From Paulownia fortunei (Eukaryota; Streptophyta; Magnoliopsida; Lamiales; Paulowniaceae): DNA of 64,000 nt. Below are positions 1 to 13,147 of the stretch, one piece after another. The translations under genes and the position numbers were made by a program. Under the pieces are notes generated by a model. It searched no databases, was not told the origin of the DNA, and worked only from the letters and a program-made list of their open reading frames with translations. Numbering within the stretch: position 1 is the stretch's first letter; each line of letters opens with the position of its first letter. The stretch spans positions 2,232,001 to 2,296,000 of the forward strand of contig JAGSPU010000052.1 of assembly GCA_019321725.1 (NCBI GenBank), read 5' to 3'.

Positions 1-843
1 ATGTAAAAGATATTGGTGATACTGATAACATGTCATACACTTTTTCTTGTTTCTGCTTTATATTACCGAGAAATCAATTGTTGTTACTAGGATAAAAGAA
101 TTTCTCTAGTTATCCACAATATAAGTCATGTGGCATCATTTGAGTATTATTTGACCTAACAAGCACAAGTTAAAATGACTATTTTTCTCGTGTGGGCTTT
201 GAGAATGGTTCAATAAAATGATTACTTTCTTGAGTGAGCCGTAATACTATTCTCTTATATGGTGAGAGATAAAAGATTAAGATTATTAGAAAAATTCTAG
301 TGGCCAAACTTATTGTATAACTTACTACTTTTGAGCCAGACTCTTCATTTTTTTCCTTTCTTCTTTCTTGTCAAACTTCAGAATTTGTCATCAGTCATGA
401 TCAGTTGTCATCACAAACAAATTGCTTCATTAATCCCATCTTTCATGACTTTGTAGGCGTCTCTTCTCTACCTACTCGTTCACCATCAGTAATAGAGTTC
501 TCCATAAAATTTGTTCATAAAATGACAGCAATGAGTGTAGAATTTGTCATTATCTGAAGTGTAGAATTTTTTAATTTTAAAGTGTAGTAAAGTGAAGCTC
601 CCACTCTTAAGTTCTAGAGCGAGCTCGGAGCGTGAGAGCATTACCCCTAGGTGGACAATTATGTGATCTAGGTTGCTACTTTAGAGTAATGTCAGCATCT
701 TTGATTCTGCAATTTTTCATGGAAAAACAAACTTTTAAGCCCTGAAGCAAAGCTTGATTGAATGCAGTAATTTTGCAGAACGTTTCTAAGTTCACTTGAT
801 AAGATATGAGATTACTTTTTCACTTTGTATTTTTCTGATTCAG
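1..843 (+). other. Intron sequence upstream of the first visible IDE exon
   Basis: AT-rich sequence ending in a pyrimidine stretch and CAG acceptor at 841-843. No exon matching the preceding part of the protease was recognised here, so the window probably opens inside an intron. Confidence 0.6.
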
Positions 844-3800
844 ATTCTTGTAAAAGCTGTCCCAATTAAGCAAGGTCACAAGTTGAGATTTGTATGGCCA
901 ATAACTCCTGGAATTCGTCATTACAAGGAAGGGCCAAGCAGGTATCTTGGTCATTTGATTGGCCATGAAGGAGAAGGATCTTTGTTTTACATCTTGAAAA
1001 AGTTGGGTGGGTGTTGAACTTCCTTTCCATGTCAAAATCCCAACTCCCCCTCCCCGATATGCTGGTAGAAAAAATTGAGTAGTGGATATCTGGTTTTTTT
1101 TTTTACTCCTGTGTTATGATATCAAGTTGGTACATAGTAGTGGATATCCGGTAAAAGTGGAAAAGTCCTCAAAAGCACTAATTAGATGGAGGGAATTGGA
1201 GGTAATAATGAACTGTATTCTACATTTTTGCTAATTGTTAAAGAAGCTCAAGTAACCGAACTGGAATGTGCTTTTTTATTTTTCTTCAATTGAAAATTCC
1301 TGAGTTTAGCCCACGAAATGGCTCTCTTTTGTTTCAGTTGAAAGTATGATTGGGCCTAATTGGTGTTGTATTAATGTTTTAAATGGTCACAACAAATCAT
1401 TTTATACTCTTCAGATAGCCTGTTGTGTTCTTGAGCTAAGATTATGTGGAATTCAAAACCTACATTGTTGTTGTTAGCAAACTGTTATTAGGTCTATTAA
1501 TATATTACACACTTTAATGTATTGCCCAATCCTAATTATGCAGAATTTTTTAAATTCCACATAATGTAGCTCAAGAACACATGCTACATGAAGAGTACAT
1601 ACTAATTCTGATTATTAAGTCTTTTAATATATTCCGCCTTTTAAGTTTATTTCCCAATTCTGATTATGTAGATCCTTTTGATTGTTTTGGGTGCATTTCT
1701 ATCTGTATATAACTGTCTTAGATTTTTATATGCGTGCTTTATGGAATATGTATATGACTAATGAATATACTACATCCTGACTTGCTATATGTGGAAAAAC
1801 GTAGCATTCATGCCATTTTCTCGAGTCAAAGCTTCAAGGACAAACTCCAGCGGAGATCATTTTTTCGCTCTCTCTCTCTCTGGCCTCTTGTTCACTTCAG
1901 ATTAGAAACTCTAGAGAAGAACATGGTATAGAGTTTCTTGGGCACTTAGTCCCGCATAGCTGGTCTTTGTATTTAGATGCCAAAAATGGGATGTCGGTGA
2001 CAACCCATTGTGAGGGATACATGGTTCAAGAGGAGTTGAAATATCTCAGTAAACTATACTTATTCTCTTTAAGCTCTTTATTTTTTTGAGTCCAACTGCA
2101 GGATTTTTCTTAATGTACTTTTAGAACTTGGTGGACAAGCTTTATCCTTAAATAGAATGATGAACTGAACTGATACTCTTGTTCTATGAGTTTTCTGGTT
2201 ATAAGGTAGCACTTCCAAGTTTCTGCATCTAGTGTGGAGATATACTTTTAGAAAATAAATCTTCTTTGTTGGTAATTTCTCTGAAGATATGACTTATTCA
2301 TTTGGTGTTGTACTCCAGTGAAAATTGTCAATGGGTTTATTTTTTAGTTAATTTCTGGATATGCTTGCAGAATTCTTTTCTTCTTTATCAAACTAAAATT
2401 TAATTATTACATATAAATTCTTAGTCTCTTCACTAAGAGACAAGCAAGAGGAGATTTGTCATTGAAATTCCTATTATAAAACCTACATTGATTAGTCCAT
2501 CCATAAATGCAGGTTGGGCTACAAGTTTATCTGCTGGTGAATCAGATTGGACTTATGAATTTTCATTTTTTAAAGTGGTTATTGATCTTACAGACGCTGG
2601 CCATGGTGAGTGCTTAGTCTTCTGCTTTTGCTTACATTCTCTGGGGAGGAGGCCTGAGGCCAGTGATGGATAATATCCTTTTTTTTCTTTCCCCTTCTTT
2701 ATTGGTAGGATACGCATTCTTTGTGAGGAGTTTGGGATAAGTTAATCTTTCTTTTACAATATGCTTTTTTTTTGTGATAATCACAGAGCATTTTGAGGAT
2801 ATTGTGGCACTATTATTCAAATATATTCGCCTTCTGCAGCAATCTGGTCCCTCCCAATGGATATTTGATGAGGTAAAAACCAATCACATTTTTTACCGCA
2901 TACTATATAGTACCTTATGTATTCCATATAAAGAATGCTGCAGAAAATGTCTCTGTAACTAGTCGCAACGACGTTATTTGAAGTAAACACTTTGCCTGAA
3001 TCGTGCAATTGCGTAGCTCTAAGAATCCGCGTCCACCAATTCTCAGAGATGTATAAATACCGTTAAGGTCTGAAATAAGATGAAAGACAAATTGCTGTGG
3101 TCTTTTTGTGGAATTTCATATAATTATATGTTTACTTATATTGATAAACTTAAAACTCAGTAGATATGCGCATACCAAAAGTGTGTCCTATGCAATTATA
3201 GATGGTATTAAATGCTAATTTTGAATAGCTCCTGGGTATCTGGTTGATATACTTGTTGACCATCTCATTTTATGGCATTATCTATGTTCAGCTGTTTTTT
3301 AGCTAATTATTGCCCATGGTGAGCAGAAGTTGGTCTGTGTTTGTGGCTTCTATGGAATAAGTCCCTATAACAAAATTCACCATTTAGAAAACCGATAATT
3401 TCAGCATATTAGAAGAAAGTGAGTCACTTAATTATCTAGACGCGCGCCTAATATTTATCTGAGAAGTATGAGCATGCTGGTGCTTTACACTTAGCTGCTG
3501 TTTTATCTGTTGGAAGACATCCATGTTTTTGGCATTCTAGCATCCTATGCATGATAAATTTTGACCTTAAAAGCATTTGAGAGCCCTGTTTATTAACTAT
3601 CACCACCTCCATGCTGCTTTTTGTAATGCATATTTTGTTGAAGATTTATCTTTTGATTGTTACTCAGAAATTCTACTTCTTTCATCTTAATTTATTAATG
3701 AAGCTTGCAGCCATTTGTGAGACTTCCTTCCATTATCAAGACAAGATTCGACCCATTGATTATGTGGTTAATGTTGCATTTAATATGCAGGTAACTAGTT

Positions 3801-6800
3801 CTATCTTCATGTGTCCCGGGCAGTTAATTGGCAACTATATTTTATTCTAAAATAAATTTCATGGTCAAGCACTGGTTTATGTTTGGACATTATTCGCGTA
3901 ATGTATGTATGCATTGGAGGTGGAAAATCAAATACTCATAATAACCAGTAAAATATGTGTTTTTCGTGTGTGCACATCATTGAAGGAGCATTTGTTGGTT
4001 TACAAATCTTACAAAGCATACAATAATATGATGCTTGCATAGCAGAGTGGATATCCAGTTTAAGCAGTTCATGAAACAGATTATTTTGCTTATTTCCACA
4101 ATCTGCATCCCATTAATCAATAATTTTCAAGCTGTCTTGTTAATTGAATGAAATGATTTCAAAGTTCTTGTGTTTTATATTGGAATTTTGCAACCTATGC
4201 ATGCAAGTTCTAAAGTAGAGTCGCTTTCCTGTTTGTTTTTTTCTTTGAAATCTATAATTTTCAAGTTCACTGAAAGAAATTTTTATGATTTCAAAATTCT
4301 TGTATTTGCTTTTGGAATTATGCTACCCATGCATGCAAGTTTCTAAAGTAGAGCAGTATTGCTGTTTGTTTAGTAAGGTTTATATTTCTCTGAAATCTCT
4401 CTGTTCGTTTTCTTTGAACAGTCGATTCCTTTGTTTTCCTTACATTTTCTTGGTTGTTTCTGTAAAACATCTTTTAGTTTTATCCTCCAAAAGATTGGCT
4501 TGTGGGATCATCTTTGCCTTCAAAGTTTAATCCTGCAAAAATTCAGTCAGCATTGGAAGAGCTCAGCCCATATAATGTGAGGTCAGTCTCACAGAGTTTC
4601 ATGGAGATTCTCTTCATTCTTGTTTATAACTTGCATCAATATGATTTCGCCTCTCATGTTATTGACTAAGTTAACAAATGCGTAACATATCGATGGTTCT
4701 ATTCTGTCTGACCTGAATCCATCTCTGTCTTGTTAACGTCCCCTCACATTGAGTTCTGGAAGTAAGAAAAAGGAAGAAAGTAAAAATTAAAGAAAAAGAG
4801 GTTTGGCAAGTGTTCCATAAAAGGTTTGCAACTTTTGTTGTTGTGCGTCCACGTTCACCTATATGGCTGCCTTTATCCATTGTCCTTCTCTTTCTCCGCT
4901 TCAAGTTTGGACTAGAAATTTGGAGCTTGCATATTCAATTTTTGGATGTTTGATGGTGGTGTAAATTTTTTTATCTGTTGGCACCATTTGTTTGTTGTTT
5001 AGTTTTATAATTTGTGTTGTACAGAATATTTTGGGAGTCAACCAAGTTTGAAGGAGTTACAGATTTAAAAGAGCCTTGGTATGGAACGGCATATTCTGTA
5101 GAGAGATTAACTGGCTCCACAATTGAGGTTGACCTCTCGCTGTGTATTTTATGATGAAACATTCTTTTCCCCCAATTTAAATCTCTATAGGGTATTTCAC
5201 TTGAGATATTCTAAGATGTTATTGACTTGCAGAAATGGATTGAAAGAGCTCCTAATGAAGATCTGCATCTACCTGTCCCTAATGTGTTTATTCCCACAGA
5301 TCTATCCCTTAAGACTGTTTCAGAGCAAGTAAGTTAATGCTATAACTTTAAATATTGCCATCTGTTTTTTGGTTGTTTGACACTTAATATGAAATCCTGT
5401 TGTTTGTGGTGTATTAACCTTTGGAACAGATAAAGTTACCAGTTTTGTTGAGGAAAACGCCATACTCAAGGTTGTGGTACAAGCCAGATACAACATTTTC
5501 GACGCCTAAGGCATATGTTAAGATAGATTTCAACTGTCCCTTTTCTGGAAGTTCCCCTGAATCAGAAGTCCTTACCGAAATATTTTCGCGTTTGTTGATG
5601 GACTACTTAAATGAATATGGTAATTTTCTTATGGTTAAGAAATAGTGTTAAAAATTGTGTAATCATGTTCATCAAACACTAATTACTTGATCTACTTGAT
5701 AAGGCTTTACATCTAAGTTAAATAGTGCATTTCTTTATGGATTCAATGCAGATTCTCACCTTATGCTTTCCCCTTGTGCTGAATCTAACTCCTAAAACAG
5801 TTCTTTTTCTGTTTTTTGTGGCATATTTCAGCATACGATGCACAGGTTGCTGGTCTTTATTATGGAGTTAGCAACACCGACTTTGGTTTCCAGGTACGTA
5901 TTTGTGTCTATATCCAAGTATATGATCTTGGTGGCACTTTCCACTTCTTAAATATCATTATTTCTCTGAGGAGTTAACTGCATTTAGAAAAGGTTAAGCA
6001 CTTCACAAATGGGAGTTTTGAACATTATATTATTGTCGAGTCCAAGTAATGAAATGGAATGAAACCACATGTTTAAGTTGTGACATTTGATATGACTTAT
6101 TGGACAACTCCATCTAGTTAATATGCTACTTGGTATAGAATGTCACGAAGCTCTACTTTCACCATGATGGCGCCTAATTTAGAGTTTTGAAGTATCTGTA
6201 AGAATTTCCAGTGAAATTAGGGAAAGCACTTTGTAACTTTAGAGTCCAAGATTGAGAAGGTTTGAGTTATGTTTAATTATCCCAACGAGTGTATGCATGC
6301 TCTCATAGAATTGTGTAATACTCTTGGACAATTGGGTCGGCTGTTTGGAATGTGGATTTTGTCTTAGTTCTTAATATCCTACTACAGGAAAGCAGAGAAT
6401 CTCCAGGAGTTGTGTGGATAGTTCCAAGAATCTTTTCAAGGGACTGCATTGAAATTTGAGTTTAGCTAATGATCACAAATGAGCATGCAGAATACAGTTC
6501 GCTAAAAAACTGTTGATGACAGTTACTATAGATGCTCTGAAATTGGTCCACTATGCATATTACTTGGGATTATGGTCTCAGCCATCCTAACATTTCCACT
6601 TCTGATTTATTGCTTGGGTTTTGACCACCCTATACCTGCAAAGCTTTGACGAAACAGTAAAATGAGAAATTCTGAAGTATTATACTTGTTCTGTTCGCGT
6701 ATACAAATGCATGTATGTAAGATTCATTACTTGTGTGTGCCCAGTTGTGTTTGTATGCGGTACATTGAAATCTCAGTCAGCTTAGGTTTATGTACTAATG

Positions 6801-9800
6801 TAAAATTTTGTGTGAGAATTGCTGGCCGTTCAGGTCAAATTTCAGCATGCTTTATGTGTTGCTGTTGAATCTTTTTAAGATGTAAGGAAGTCAGTTTATG
6901 AATGAGAATTATTCTGGTTTGGTTTCTTCGATTTTGTGGCTAGGTTTGGCATGCAACTTGACCTGTCAATTATATTTTTACTAAGTTTAAACTTTTAGCC
7001 ACTTTATTGTATTGTTGCAGAATCTGAGATCATTGTTACTGTGCTAAGATGAGTAATGTCATACTTCAGATTATTCTGTTTTGTAAACTATTAAATATAT
7101 ACTAGAATCAGTCACCTTCTTCAACTGGCTTCTTCTTTTTCTCCTTTTACCGTATCAGTATTTTTACGACTCTCTTTTATCTACCTTTCACATAAGGGTT
7201 TCAAAACCCTCTTGCCTGTGCTGTTTCTAGTCCACTCTCCTTGGAACTAATTATTCTTACCCATTATTTCTTTGCCTTTCCCTTGCAGGTCACTGTGGTT
7301 GGATATAATCACAAACTGAAGATCTTACTGGACACTGTAATACAACAGATCGCTAATTTCGAAGTAAAACCTGAAAGGTTCGCTGTTATTAAGGTACATA
7401 TTAACTCTGTTCTTATGCTACTTTGGATAGCTCAGTTCTCTAGGCTAAGTTCATATATTTGCCACCAAAGTTACATTGTCCCATCATAGCAAATAACAAA
7501 TAAGTTTTGTCTTTCCTGCCCTTATCTCTTTCATTTATCATGATGGATATATTTTCTGAGGTGTTGAACTTTTCTGCTGTAGTTGTTTCTGAAATACAGT
7601 GTTTATTACATGGGCCCTTACGGTTTGCACTTAATAACACCGGTGGTTGTGTAATTATTTTTTAATGAAGAAATACATCTCAAAATTGTTATTATTAGTG
7701 CTTTTGTTATTTTATTGTATTTTGTTTCCTAGACTGTCTTGGTTTTGTTGCTTTTCAATTTCATTCAATGTAGCCTGATGGAAATTTCTTTTCTTTTTTC
7801 TTTTTTTATTTTAGGCCTAAGGCTCCATTTGAATGGAAGGATTTGGGTGGGCTGTGGATTTTCAATCATATTTACAAGGATCATGTCTTTTTTTTGGGGA
7901 AAAGTTATTTTTAATTTTATTTATTTTTTTATTTTTTGTGGGTGGGGGTGGGGGTGTGATTGAAACAGGAATGGGGAGGCAACCCCTCCTCTCTTTTGAT
8001 GTCCTATCCCTCCTATTGTGGAGGAATTGGAGGAGGGAATGAACTCAGAAGGCAAAAACACCTCACTAAGTTTAGTAAAAACATCTCCTATTAATGCTGT
8101 TTTGTTAATACAAATTGTAGAAGTTATGGCATTTCTTTTTCCTTCCTCTTCATTTTTTTAGAAGTCCAAAGTCTTCTTCCTTTCCTCTATTGTACAAATT
8201 ACTGTACTGTAATTTTTCCTGTTTCCATCAAAAAGGTATGCAGGTAAATATGTAATTACTAAGGAAAATACCTGACTAATTAAATTTATTTAATTTTAAA
8301 TTACAATCCTAGAATCAGAATGATTGAATGATTATACCGTTTTATTTCGAAATAAAGGCCCTTTTTATATACTTTGACGTTGTAAGAACAATTATCCAAC
8401 TTTCTAAATGAGCTGCTTAACCGATAATTGGATGCTAGTCGTACATATTTTTAAAATGTGGACTCGGATTCTATGCGTGAAACAAGTGGGAAGCTCTGCT
8501 AGCATTGTGGCATTTGCTCTGCCTATGTGATTTTTTCATAACAATTTTAGTCTTCATTATTTTCGGTAATCATGTAGTTGAGCGTTAATCAAAAGTTAGG
8601 ACATTCCTTTCTTCTGAATTGTTTTTGTCTAAGAGCTGTTTGTTAATTCTCTGTTTCCTCTTCCGTGCATTTGTCATCGTATACATAGGAATTGGTCACA
8701 AAAGAATATCAGAATTTGAAGTTCCAACAGCCATATCAACAAGCCATGTACTACTGCTCATTAATACTACAAGACCAAACGTGGCCGTGGACTGATGAAC
8801 TTGAAGTTCTTCCTCATCTTGAAGTGGAGAATCTTGTTAAATTTTATCCTTTAATGCTATCAAGGACCTTCTTGGAATGCTATGCAGCAGGTTCTAATTC
8901 TCCTGTTATTTCCGGGATCTTCATTAGATTTTTTTGCCGACTCTTTTGCTCACTTTTTTATTCACCATTTCATTGCTGCTTGGATGTAGGAAATCTTGAG
9001 CCAAATGAAGCCGAGTCCATGATCCAGCATATTGAAGATGTGTTCTTTAAGGGTTCTAATCCCTTATCACAGGCTTTGTTTGCATCTCAATCCATGACAA
9101 ATAGAATTGTTAAGCTTGAGAGGGGAATAAATTGCATCTACAGTGCAGAAGGCCTAAATCCTAGTGATGAAAATTCTGCCCTTGTCCATTACATTCAGGT
9201 ATGGAGTAAACTTAAACAAAAATAGCGGGAATTTTGTCAGTTAATATCTCAAACTGTTACCGATGATTTAGATTTCTCACATTTTACACCATCTGTTTGA
9301 CCACGTTAACATGGCCTAGTCATCAGAGAAGGGGGAAAAAGCTAAGGAATCAACCACCTATGTGGGGAGTGGTAACAATTGGCTGCAAAATTTTGGAATT
9401 TTTTGTTTATATTTTGATGGTTTTAGGTGGTTTTGGAACAAACCAAATATAAAAGGATGCGATTCTTTATGGAACTGAGGTGTCACACCTCAGGACCCCG
9501 TGGATCTGCAGGAGAGACCCAAGGTTTAGGAATAAGGAGTAATCAATTGGGCCTACTCTACGATCTGGGTTAGTTTGATTAATCTATCTAACTGTCTGAA
9601 ACCAAAACTCCTTACAAATTGGTAAATCCTACTATTAGCAACTACTGTGGGACTACTCAATACGGTTATCATAATCAGCGCCGCTAAGGTCCTAAGGATC
9701 TAATCTGTTGCAACCACGAAGTAGAAGACTGCCCTAGTACACCCCGGGGGACCACTCACTTCAATATTACTCTGTGGGCCTGCTATACGACCACCTTGTA

Positions 9801-12800
9801 TATACTGGGACCATGTCGTAGGCACATAAAAAAACTGGAGTTATAGGCAACAGTCCTTGGTTAACAGGTGGTACCATTCCACCTCAGTAGGCTTCTACAA
9901 TGAAAGTGGGACAACTTGACATGGATATAACAGAGGGACTGTATCTCTCTATCATCACGGAGTCTTCTTTCCTCCCTCCCTCTCTCCCTCCAGCAGTCAT
10001 CTTTGCTTTTGCTCATGTCTTAAAATCTGTCTAGATATTAGCATATGATCACTTTCAACTCACACTATCGATATCTGAATATGGGGCACTGGAGAGGCAT
10101 TCTAAAGTAGGCTATAAATTGCTTCACGTGTTTTTGGTTCGTATAGATAGAGGACAGAGTTGTTTATCTTGGAGTCGCCAGTTAAAATTTTTATAAGACT
10201 ATATAATAAGACCAAAATGGTGGAAAATTTTATACGACGGACAAGTTGGACTTCTTTCTCAGAACATGTTCCATGCATTCTATATTACCTTCCATCCAAT
10301 CCTTTTTAACCCCTCTGGTATATGATTTGAATATAACTGCTTTCAAAATATGTAGGTGCACCAGGATGATTTCAAGTTGAATGTTAAACTTCAACTTTTT
10401 GCTCTGATAGCGAAGCAACCCGCTTTTCACCAGCTTAGATCAGTTGAGCAACTTGGTTACATTACTGTACTTATGCAGAGGTAGGAAAAAATTCCTTTAT
10501 TTTAAGTTCTTTATTGTGCCTAAGCAATTATTGGGTCATAACTTGCGCTCCTGTTATTTTTTCGGATAACTGATTTACTGTAGGAATGATTCTGGTGTCC
10601 GTGGGGTACAATTCATTATCCAATCGAATGTCAAGGTATAGATTGCATTAATGACGTAAATAGTGACTATGGATGTTGTATGTCTATCTATTGCTTTATT
10701 CATAGTTTACGCAACTATTATTTGCTAATGTAGCTTCTACTTATCTGTCACTCTATGTTGTGCTTGACAGGGTCCTGGGCAAATTGATTTGAGAGTTGAG
10801 TCATTTCTTAAGATGTTTGAAACTAAGCTCTACGAAATGCCCAGTGATGAATTTAAGGTAAGATGTTGACATTTTCTGTGAATTCCTTTATAATGACAAG
10901 CATGGATGTAAGAACAAACTTGGGCAAATTAGTCCATTAAGGTTGAACTGGAAATAGTGATGTACACCGTGCATTCTTCTGGCATAGACTTTATGCTTCG
11001 TGCAACTTTTTAGGTCGTAGCGCAGTGTTAAGAAGTTTATATAAGAAACTCAATTCATCACCACACTCTAATAAGAAACTCAAAACTAAAAGAAAGCTGA
11101 AAACTGAAACATCAAATATTATAAAGCAAGGAGATACTCCCACTAGGCGATAAATTGTATGGCTACTGGTTGATCCTCTTCTATTTGGTATTTGCTGTTT
11201 TATCCATCTCCCATCTTGTATGGAACTATAGGCACATCCAAGTGTGATATTCATCAACAGTGTACCAGTCTTGTGGTTAAACTTAAAGATTTACATGACA
11301 TGCATTTGTCACTGTATCTACCAAACATAGAAGGATCTTGCATACTCCATCTTCATGAAGAATTTGCGAAATGGGCCACTTAGTTTTCATTATATCCTCT
11401 TTAACTGTTATATCCAAAATTCTCAAAGTCACTACTTGAAGCTAATGGATCCTACTTATGGTGGACCAGCACCAAACTATACAAAATTCTCTTTGCTGAA
11501 TACTAGGTTGCAAGTATTTGACTGCAAAGTCGACTGTTTGAAATGCTTGTTTCATCCAAGACTTGGCTGTGGCCTTGTGTTTCATTCCTTGTTAATGGGT
11601 CAATGCAGCTACTGGCAGCAGCCGGCAAATGGCTTTGTACGTTTATTGTTTCAATCTTTTTGTAACAACTGCTTTTACAGGCAAATGTGCATCCTCTTCT
11701 TGCGATAGCAATAATGCTTTTTAGGCAGTCATATTTTGTGTTGGGGTATGCTTGAATTCAGTATTTGGGGCTGAGTACAAGTTGATCAACTCAACTTTGC
11801 AAGGATATTGAAACAGTATGTTGAGTTATTAGTGAAATTATTATCTTGATAAAATAAAGACTTTCCATGCTGAATATCTCAAAAACAGATATCTAAAAAA
11901 TTTAAAGTTAAATCTTTATTGTTAGCGAAGCACAAATGCGATGTATATCACCTTTGAATTTGTCAATCCAAAACCTGGATCATTATACACCTCAAGGCAT
12001 CATACCTGCTCATTTGGATAAGGAAATTTATTTTCTTGGGGGCATGTAATAAAGATGCTATGTAATTATGTAAACTACCTGATATTATACCTAGAGATCA
12101 TGTGTGAGGCCACTATGATTCGTACCAATTTACTTAAATTAATACTTTATTTTTCCAGTGCTTATTTACTTCAAAGGTGGTGCCTGTCAGAGCTGTATTA
12201 TGTTATAGTGATAAAATTTCTGCATTTCATGAAATGCTACATTGTTTTTATTCTAGACTTCCTTCTGACAGAGATAAAAAAATTCTTTGATCTTTAGCAT
12301 TTTACTGAATATTATGAATATGCTTTTCTATTTTTGTTTTTTGAATGGAATCCGAGTGACCAGCCTTTACAAAATCGACTTCTTGTGAGAAAGCCTTGTT
12401 ATTGACATGTAGTTTCCCTGCATTGACGCAGAGCAATGTTAATGCACTTATTGAAATGAAGCTTGAGAAGCACAAAAATTTACGAGAAGAATCTGGATTT
12501 TACTGGCGAGAAATATCTGATGGGACCCTCAAATTTGATAGGAGAGAACGCGAGGTATGGGGATTGATTTTACTAATGCAAAACTTGTTAGTCAGTATCC
12601 ATGGATATGAAACACTGAGGTTGTGTTTGGATTCATGGATTTGGAGTTAAGAATAATTTATCTTTCAATGGAATTCAAATAATTGAGCTCGAATTTCGAG
12701 CTATTTTTTGAGTCATTGTGGTAGATTTGAAATTCACCTATTATGGAGTCATTTGAAATCATTTTCCCAAAACCTTTCATTCAAATGCAACTTAAAGTTT

Positions 12801-13147
12801 TATAACCTAATTCATATTTAAATTCATGATTTGGCATGATTCCTTGTGTTTAAGTTGCCATTGTCTCATTGACGACACCATACTTGATGAAATAGGTTGA
12901 AGCGCTGAAGCAACTATCTCAAAAAGAGTTGATAGATTTCTTCAACGAGTATATTAAATTTGGTGCTCTCCGCAAGAAAAGTTTGAGCATACGGGTATAT
13001 GGGAGTGCACATTCTTCAGAGTACCAGGCAGACAATTCCCAAACTGCTGATACTAATATTGTTCAAATAGAAGATATCTTTAGTTTCAGAAGATCTCGAC
13101 CTCTTTATGGTTCATTTAGAGGAGGTTTTGGCCACTTGAAGTTGTAA
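844..13147 (+). CDS. Peroxisomal insulin-degrading-enzyme-like M16 zinc metalloprotease, 3' part
   Basis: This is the C-terminal 712 residues of a plant M16A (insulysin/IDE-like) peptidase; the 5' exons, including the HxxEH zinc motif, lie left of the window. Exons with consistent GT-AG borders and phase: 844-1006, 2513-2605, 2787-2872, 3704-3790, 4478-4581, 5025-5127, 5233-5328, 5430-5619, 5832-5893, 7289-7393, 8689-8890, 8990-9198, 10356-10480, 10584-10635, 10771-10857, 12432-12554, 12896-13147. Family landmarks are LIGHEGEGSLF, LTDAGHEH, QQSGPSQWIFDE, LWYKPDT, EVKPERFAVIK, QPYQQAMYYCSL, ENSALVHYIQ, LRSVEQLGYIT and KSLSIRVYG. They cover the inactive C-terminal half that closes the degradation chamber. 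The exons join in one open frame with no stop. Members of this plant family are peroxisomal; this copy ends in LKL, a possible non-canonical PTS1. The assignment is from remembered Arabidopsis PXM16/IDE1 similarity. Confidence 0.93.
1401..1604. repeat. Imperfect inverted repeat (hairpin, MITE-like) in IDE intron
   Basis: The left arm, about 1401-1458, contains TGTTCTTGAGCTAAGATTAT. It is matched in inverted orientation by the right arm, about 1547-1604, which contains ATAATGTAGCTCAAGAACA. The arms run 55-60 bases with some mismatches around a loop of about 90 bases. Part of the loop (about 1486-1545) is repeated directly outside the right arm (about 1611-1672). No target-site duplication was identified. 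Confidence 0.6.
9480..9995. mobile_element. Possible transposable-element insertion in IDE intron
   Basis: The intron between exons 8990-9198 and 10356-10480 changes composition here: it is clearly richer in G and C than the flanking AT-rich intron. It begins TGTCACACCTCAGGACCCC, a TG-type start reminiscent of LTR ends, and ends near a CTCCCTC-rich tract around 9970-9993. I found no coding potential, matching second LTR or convincing target-site duplication. Element class is therefore uncertain. Confidence 0.3.
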
